The notes beneath the pieces were generated by a model. That model did no database searches, had not been told where the DNA came from, and was given only the letters and a program-made list of their open reading frames with translations. A DNA stretch of 64,000 bases, from assembly GCF_905220365.1 (NCBI RefSeq), contig NC_061130.1:1619501-1683500 (forward strand). Reading direction: 5' to 3'. Made by a program: the position numbers and the translations under genes. The stretch comes from Vanessa cardui. Taxonomy: Eukaryota > Arthropoda > Insecta > Lepidoptera > Nymphalidae. Every line of letters begins with the position of its first letter. The stretch's first letter is position 1. Below, piece after piece: positions 57,346 to 64,000 of this stretch.

Positions 57346-57824
57346 GTAAGGCTTTAGGAACACTTTTTCCTATTTCCGAACGAATAAAAAGGATTCAAAG
57401 AGAACTTCATGACTTTTGTTACATCGTATCGCTTTTTATATCGCTTCAAGCACATTCGGAGGGAATTTTTTGAAACGTTCCGTAGCCGCTGGTTCTTTGT
57501 GAGTGCCATACAAACGTATAAATGGTTTTTATGCAAAACTGCCATCTGTAAATTTTAGTTTTAATGTGGTGTGGCAAGCATTTTTGGATCTTTTCAAATT
57601 TTACCATGTGTTAATACGCTGTTTTGAATCGTGCTTTTTTGTTTTATTAAATTAAATATCATAGTTTAGTGATATAGCTTGCGCTGGAAATTTACTTCTT
57701 TTAATAAAGGGATTTTATGGTACATTTACTTCGTGTCATTTTATATAGGATGATAGTCTTTCAGGGGATGTATTTTTAGAACTGTATTACTTCTTTTTAT
57801 GTAATATGTCCCCTTTCTATTCAT
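57346..57824. other. No gene seen
   Basis: Mostly AT-rich unique DNA. Confidence 0.5.
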
Positions 57825-58020
57825 ATGCTTATAGGCTCTACTTGATAGTAAATGATCACTACAGTTCATAGACATTGGCGCTGTTGGAAATATTAACGAT
57901 ATTTTAACGTCACAAGTACGCCACCTACCTTGAATAATCTACCTGTAGTTAAACTGGCTTACTATTCCAACCGAAATACAAAAACAAGTATTGCTGATAT
58001 TCGGTAAAATATTTAGTGTA
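57825..58020 (-). repeat. Family C retroposon, diverged
   Basis: TTCATAGACATTGGCGCTGT, TGGAAATATTAACGATATTT, CCTGTAGTTAAACTGGCTTA and AAACAAGTATTGCTGATATT keep the family order. Confidence 0.6.
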
Positions 58021-59418
58021 TATTATATATGTATATATGCATATGTACTCGTATGGATGTAAATTGTCCCTTAGTATACAAGTCCACGCGCATACCCTTT
58101 ATACAAATATAATATTACATACTTTGAATTCGATAGCATGTTTGTATTATGAATAGTTTTTACATATCCGTACCATCTGATAAATGATTCAATAAAACAG
58201 TATTCCAAGCCGAAAAATGAAAGAGTTCCCAGAGGAGAACCACAAACTTATCTATAAATTCGTCATCCATGCAAACAAGACACGGGAAGTTTATCTCCAT
58301 AAAAAAACAGAAAAGATTTCGTGACGTTACAAAATAAAAAGGTCTTCGTATGTTTTAACGAATAACCAAGGGTTCCGGGTGTGAGTCGCTTATCAAAGGA
58401 TTGTATCAAAGGCTTCAAGGGAGCGCCCTTCTATTGACATTGTTTTGACGCAATGCAGTGCCTTATACGCGAATTTGCTTAGCTCACCTGAGCTTTATCT
58501 TCAATTTAAGGTCGTTTCGATTTATAAGCATTCAATCTTTAGATTACGTAATTTAGATGAAGGTAAATTACTTGTATATTTTAGTTATGAGAAATGTCTT
58601 TGATTATAATCGAATCCAATTAAAAACTTTTATTTAATGTAGCATTAAATTCAGTGTTAAATTAAACACCACTTCGAAGAAGAAAATATCTCAACCTTAG
58701 AAGAATCTACGAAAGAATCTCAGTGGATATTTTTTGACTATTTTTGATTATTTAAAACATAAAACTAAGAATAGATTCAACATATTCTACCATATATAAT
58801 ATATCGATTCCATCTAAATTTATCATATTTAATGTCCGTAAAATGTATAACTTCTATAAAAGTAGGTATATTGAACCGATTATATTTAAAATGGATGCCA
58901 AATTTGATATTCAATATAAAGTTATTTCAAAAATCCAAATTAAACGTTTCATCCAAACGTTACAAGCAGAAATGTTGCACCATAATAATAATAAATATGT
59001 AGTTTTTTAAATAGTTAATTAAACGTTAAGTACAAAAAGGTTACAAATCAATTTGATCTAAAATATCACCCTCATTAGAGCCAGGTTTACCTTTAAAACC
59101 TAAGCTCCATATTTTATGTAACACCATCGATCTTGTCGACGGTATATCGCTGTATCTCATTAGACAAGCTTAAATGCTTATCGCAGCTTCCTCATGAGAT
59201 CATTAAGGTAATATCGATCGTTCAGAGATTAGCGACAAATTGTCCAATCAATGGACAGGTAATTGATTTTAGATGCACCCTGTTCGACACCGGCTTTATT
59301 TAAAGTTGATAGGACGCTATAATGAAGTACTGTTTCGACTTAATTTATAGCTTCATTTAAACACGTTAAAAAAGTGACCAAGATGTTCAGAAAACACTGT
59401 AATTTTGTATATTTTTTA
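58021..59418. other. No gene seen
   Basis: A long unique AT-rich stretch. No repeats of the described families and no supported frame. Confidence 0.5.
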
Positions 59419-59611
59419 TCTATACTAATATATTATAAAGAGGAAATCTTTGTTTGTTTGTTTGTAATGAATAGCTTCAAAAACTATTGGACCGATTTAA
59501 ATTAAACTTTCAATATTTGAAAGCTACATTATTCACGAGTAACATAGTCTAAATTTTAGTTTGGAATAAAAAGGGTCCGAATTCGCGGGCAGAATTCGGG
59601 CGGGCGGTTAG
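59419..59611 (+). mobile_element. Lep1-like Helitron-like element
   Basis: It starts A|TCTATACTAATATATTATAA and has a GAGGAAATCTTTGTTTGTTT motif with TTTG repeats, GAATAGCTTCAAAAACTATT, GGACCGATTTAAATTAAACT, and ends GGGCGGGCGGTTAG|T, so the terminal CTAG has become TTAG. The order matches the Lep1 elements described from Lepidoptera (from memory). Confidence 0.75.
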
Positions 59612-60854
59612 TATTAATATATAAGTTTGAGTTATCTTATGTATAGGTCTTTATCAAATATAAAAAGAGATCTATTTTCTGCATTTATGATATGATTTAA
59701 TTTTTTTTATGAATTTATTTAAATAAAGAATTACCTTTGATAGGATTCAAATGGAATTGTAAAAATTAGCCATCTGCATAGCCAATTTATATACGAAAAA
59801 CATCACAAGCAATATAGGTTATTAATATCGTTCATGAAACAATACGTCAAATTGAACAGATGGGTATCAATCTAGATCAAAATATGAGTGCTTTTTATAA
59901 CGCGAAAATGTTTGAGTTGTGAGTTTTATTGTGATAAATGTTCGTGTCATGATGAAATATTTATGTATTTTATAAACGGAACGAGCTAACAGTTTTATCG
60001 GAATCTGCTTCGTCATCGTATTCATACAATACACATACATACATATACACTCTCTCGTATAGTGAATGCCATTCAAGTTACTTTAGTGTAATAGTATAGA
60101 AATTGATATACTTTCTTTTCTGAAATTAACTCGTGTACATCTGTCTAAAAGAGAATAAGATTTAATTACAAAAATGTATGCAGATACAGGTGCGTTTATT
60201 ATTCTTGTTTTCTCTATAAATACTTATTGCGTTCATATCTAATTTTATGCAGCTAATAATTGTTGTAATACAATAATTCTGATACTTTTTATTTGTCTGA
60301 CATAGAGTTAAAAATCTGATCGTCAAAATCTGTAGTTAGATAAATAAGACCATCATGATTAAAGAACGAAATAACTACGTCATATAAATAAACATACAAA
60401 AATAGAAGTTTACTATTATAATAGTACTACAATTCTGTAATATACAATTTTAAAAATCGTAATTTGTACTAAACTCGTGATTTATTATTTTGCAATATTT
60501 ATTTTTACCAAAAAAATCTAAAGATCAATTAATTTACCGTCTGTATATTCACAAATTTTTTTTGATTACCATTCTTTCCTAGCCTTCAAAATAATAATAA
60601 TGTTAATACATTCGACCCAAAAAGGAGCTTGAAAACTTCATTCTATATAGAATGTTATTTATACGAAAAATAATAATTATCCCCTAAAATCCATTGGACA
60701 AACATCGAGGGTCCAATATGACCTAATCAAATAAAACGTAAGCCTCAAATAATGAGGGTTTAAGTTACAGCTCAATCGGGCCTAAGTGTAAACACTCTCC
60801 TCGTTAAAATTTCGTATTATTATATACAAGGTTAAAATTTCCTGTTTAAAATAT
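59612..60854. other. No gene seen
   Basis: Unique AT-rich DNA only. Confidence 0.5.
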
Positions 60855-60995
60855 ACCTGCTCTTGAAGGATGATATTGTGAGGAAACCTTCATGTGCCAG
60901 AGATCTAACCAACAACCCGCATTAGAATAGACTGGTCGAATAAACTTCATAAATAGAACATCTTCTCTTCGCAAAATAAGTCCAAGCCAAGTCAA
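60855..60995 (+). repeat. SINE-A, decayed body
   Basis: GATATTGTGAGGAAACCTTC, CCAACAACCCGCATTAGAAT and CAAGTCAATTCATTGGCTGT keep the order of the body and 3' end. Confidence 0.6.
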
Positions 60996-61043
60996 TTCAT
61001 TGGCTGTTATTTTACGTTTAATTTAATTTAAAAAGCAGACTAA

Positions 61044-61371
61044 GTCAAGTCAAAATAGAGCCGAGATGACCCAGTGGTTAGAATGCTTGCATCTTATCCG
61101 ATGATTGCGGGTTCAAGCACCACTGATTATTCATTTGCTTAATTTGTGTATATAAGTCATCTCGTGCTCGGGAGTGAAGGAAAACATAGCGAGGAAACCT
61201 CCAGCATGTGTCTAATTTCATAGAAATTCTGCCACATGTGTATTCCACCAACCCGCATTGGATCAGCGTGGTGGAATATATTCCAAACCTTCTCCTCAAA
61301 GGCAGAGGTTAGGCTTAACCCAACAGTGGGAAATTAACTGGCTGTTGTTGTTATTGTTGTCAAGTCAAAAT
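61044..61371 (+). repeat. SINE-A, full length with target duplication
   Basis: GTCAAGTCAAAAT occurs at 61044-61056 and 61359-61371. Head GAGCCGAGATGACCCAGTGG, then ATCTTATCCGATGATTGCGG, and a tail of TTG repeats with one TTA. Confidence 0.95.
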
Positions 61372-62024
61372 TACAAACGCATTGTGACTAGTCTTTACAA
61401 ATATGTAAGAAATATAATTTAAGCTAAATACTCCCATGAAAATTGACGTCTAATTCAGATATTCAGGTAACGAGATATACAAATAGAACGTTAAAACGTT
61501 TTCCCAATGAGTACTCCGCGAAATGGTTCAGAACAACGCTAATGGCGCTAATGTATTGCATAGTAAAACTTCAGTGGATGCGGCCGTTACCGATAATGAA
61601 CGGAAATAGAATGAGCATCGACAACTATTCTCGCGGCTTACCTGCTTATTTACGTTGCTGAGTTTCCTTTAACTATAATAAATTGCCTTTACATAGAGCA
61701 ACGTTATGGTACAGTGGTTGGTAAATGTGCTTTATTGGGCAGATGAGTTTTTGGTGTGATAAATTGTTTTTTTTTTTTTTATTTCATGTAATGGCTCGGG
61801 ACTAAATGAAAATCGTTAGGAACGTATGTATGAATAAAATTAAATAATTTCTATTCGAAGATTTCAAAATGAAAACATATTCATATTAAGAATATATAAT
61901 AAGTTTTTGCTAAATAATACAATGTAAAATGTATAAGTTCATGATGAATTTATTTTAATAAATATTAATCTTATATTCGAGATGCATAATAAAAAAATTT
62001 AATACTCTACTAACACTAGAATGT
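61372..62024. other. No gene seen
   Basis: Unique DNA; short frame at 61443-61661 with no recognisable features. Confidence 0.45.
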
Positions 62025-62357
62025 TTATGTTATGAAATTAATAATTTCAATATTTAAGTTGGTAAAATAGTAATATGTCGTAGCACAGGCTACGCGCCGT
62101 CGTAGCGTAGTACAATATGGATACACGTATTTCGTAGAAGCATCGCTACATATCGTACCTGAACTGTAAATAATACGCTTTAAAACTTTTTTACAAATCA
62201 AACGCCTACGCCGCTGTGTAGGTTGTCGAATGCCGTAACTGTAGATAACCGAGTTAAATACATAATACTGTTGTAAATCCCCTGCAAGAGCTGCTTCCAC
62301 AACTTCGTTTACATTTACATACCAAATCCTTTTCTGTATAAAGATTTTTATTTTCAC
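62025..62357 (-). other. Minus-strand open frame, 110 codons (unknown)
   Basis: It contains VNEVVEAALAGDLQQYYVFN and IRQPTQRRRRLICKKVLKRI. The bases around 62080-62160 are rich in TAGC/GCTACG motifs (CGTAGCACAGGCTACG, GTCGTAGCGTAG) on both strands, more like a repeat or MITE than a gene. No second copy was found here. Confidence 0.2.
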
Positions 62358-63087
62358 GGGATTTTTTCCTATGGCAGATACTATAGTTTATGTTGACGCA
62401 AAATAAAAACTAGCAATTGTACATAATTCTACTATTCAAAGTGGCATAAAATACTTAGTATGCGAATTTAAAAATCGAATCGATATATGCAAAACAATGG
62501 TAATTTACTGAACGATAATTATATACATTTTATTTTACGAAAGAATGTGAGTAAAATAAGGGTTGGCCTTTGTATGGATTTTCATTATTTATGATGTTAG
62601 ATATGATAACTGACATCAGTTTTGATATTTATATTAATTATATTAAAGTTTTTTATTTAATATATTTCTAAGGAGTAAAACTAAGGATAAAGTTTGTATC
62701 GAAGTTCGTCATTTTTCAAAGTTAGAAATATGGAAATCGGTTTCATCTATTTATGAGTTAAACTATTCTTACAGTGTTTTGAAAATTCATTACCTCAGGG
62801 ATATTGAGGATTAAAGTTTCTTTGGAAGTTTAACATTTTCCAGGTAAATAAACTTCTGTTTATAGGTAAAATACAAACATTTACAGAGTTTTCTGTGGAT
62901 ATTTTTGGCACACCAGTAGTGTATCCGATAATATTGAAGCAGCTGGTAATAACTGTTATACTATTTTTAGGTTTTCCTCGTGATTCCCACATCCGACCTA
63001 ATTTCCGAATGATCCTATAAATAAGAAACTAATCACCACAAATTTTATTAAAGTCGGTGAACTAGATGAGTCCATTTATGTAACGAA
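62358..63087. other. No gene seen
   Basis: Unique AT-rich DNA up to the last complete SINE-A. Confidence 0.5.
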
Positions 63088-63422
63088 TAATCAATAGAAC
63101 TGAGATGGCCCAGTGGTTAGAAGGCGTGCATCTTAACCGATGATTGCGGGTTCAAATCCAGGCAAGCACCGCTATATATACATGTGTGCTTAATTTGTGT
63201 TTATATTTCATCTCGAGCTCGGCGGTGAAGGAAAACATCGTGAGGAAACCTGCATGTGACAAATTTCATAAAAATTCTGCCACATGTGTATTCCACCAAC
63301 CTGGATTGGAACAGCGTGATGGAATATGTTCCAAGCCTTCTCTTCAAAGGGAGAGGAGGCCTTTAGCCCAGCAGTGGGAATTTAAAGGCTGTTGTTGTTT
63401 GTTGTTGTTCTAATCAATAGAA
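63088..63422 (+). repeat. SINE-A, youngest-looking copy, with target duplication
   Basis: TAATCAATAGAA occurs at 63088-63099 and 63411-63422. Head CTGAGATGGCCCAGTGGTTA (A-box region), then CGATGATTGCGGGTTCAAAT (B box), body GCTCGGCGGTGAAGGAAAAC, tail of TTG repeats. This copy defines the family's full length of about 310 bp. Confidence 0.96.
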
Positions 63423-63888
63423 GCTACTATTATGTATATGATGATGACCGCTGGCAAGTAACATGCAACACTAAATAAATAATAAAGTGAACCGAATATG
63501 GGCAAGAAAATATATAAATTATTTCGTCACGCTTTCCCATTTGAAAATAGAACGCCTCTGCTTGAGATTCAAATTTTGTATAATTAGTTTTTAAGTAATA
63601 GAGGCATTGCAAGTTGACTTCAATTGCATAAATCATTCAAGATAGGGTTCCGGAGTTAATTGGTAAGAAACGAAACCCTTATGGATTCGTGATGTCTGCC
63701 TTTCTGTATAGTGTATGTATATACATGACTGTTCTGGTGTAGTTATTCGCTTGCGGAACTAAAATTGTCAATTATTAGATATTATGTTAGTATGAATGTG
63801 AAATAACACTTGTATAAATCATGTATCTGACTTCTTGAGGTTTATAAATGCATGTATATATGGCGGACATCCAAGTCATCATGATTAC
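63423..63888. other. No gene seen
   Basis: Unique AT-rich DNA only. Confidence 0.5.
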
Positions 63889-64000
63889 ACATGTCCTTTC
63901 ATGCTGAGTACGAGATGAATTATAAACACAAGCCACAAGAATATTAAGTGTTGCTTGTCTGCTTTGAAATCGCAATTTTCGCTTAAGATTAACACGTACA
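63889..64000 (-). repeat. SINE-A, clipped by the window edge
   Basis: GAGTACGAGATGAATTATAA, ACAAGCCACAAGAATATTAA and CTTGTCTGCTTTGAAATCGC match the 5' half of the family in minus orientation. Confidence 0.75.

Noticed and set aside
63100..63410. tRNA gene
   Set aside because: SINE heads have A- and B-box-like sequence, but no full cloverleaf with paired acceptor stem was found; they continue into a SINE body.
1..64000. CRISPR array, bacterial operons, ribosome binding sites, rRNA
   Set aside because: None present; introns, SINEs and the PACRG gene show nuclear animal DNA.

Overview
This is a eukaryotic, AT-rich, gene-poor window dominated by interspersed repeats. It most likely comes from a butterfly or moth, and a nymphalid butterfly is my best guess. 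The evidence is intron-split coding exons, a dense set of short tRNA-headed SINEs, LINE 3' ends with A-rich or (GATTT)n tails, and many short Helitron-like elements of the type common in Lepidoptera. The species call is inference from repeat style.

Left edge (1-4.7 kb): the only gene I identify with confidence is the 3' end of PACRG (parkin co-regulated gene) on the + strand. Three exons (1-94, 1249-1398, 4451-4611) join in frame with GT-AG introns. They encode about 134 residues of the conserved C-terminal half, up to the stop, with an AATAAA signal about 90 bp later. Intron 2 (3.05 kb) is packed with repeats.

The remaining 59 kb looks like intergenic or very long intronic DNA. I see these recurring families: (A) a tRNA-derived SINE of about 300 bp, with about 20 copies, six of them with clear target-site duplications; (B) a second tRNA-headed SINE of about 220 bp, six copies; (C) a retroposon of about 290 bp whose 3' tail matches a LINE 3' end at about 42 kb; (D) a LINE 3' end with a TTTTGA-type tail; (E/H) short Helitron-like elements (TC...CTAG, inserted between A and T), including one Lep1-like copy; and (M) a MITE of about 320 bp with terminal inverted repeats of about 26 bp.

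The most striking structure is at 35551-37295: a 1745-bp near-perfect palindrome with arms of about 770 bp, a 205-bp loop and a candidate ATAAT target duplication. The loop carries the frameshifted C-terminal end of a Cys-rich protein, and the acidic tail, 3' UTR and terminal repeat of that protein are duplicated in inverted orientation. It looks like a foldback-type transposon made by inverted duplication of the 3' end of a larger element, and it could yield a long hairpin RNA. A separate perfect 26-bp hairpin lies at 25596-25652.

A few exon-like segments of unknown identity (45880-45955, 47603-47725, 53237-53641, 54382-54852, 57244-57345) are recorded with low confidence. No rRNA, CRISPR array, complete tRNA gene or intact transposase/reverse transcriptase gene was seen.
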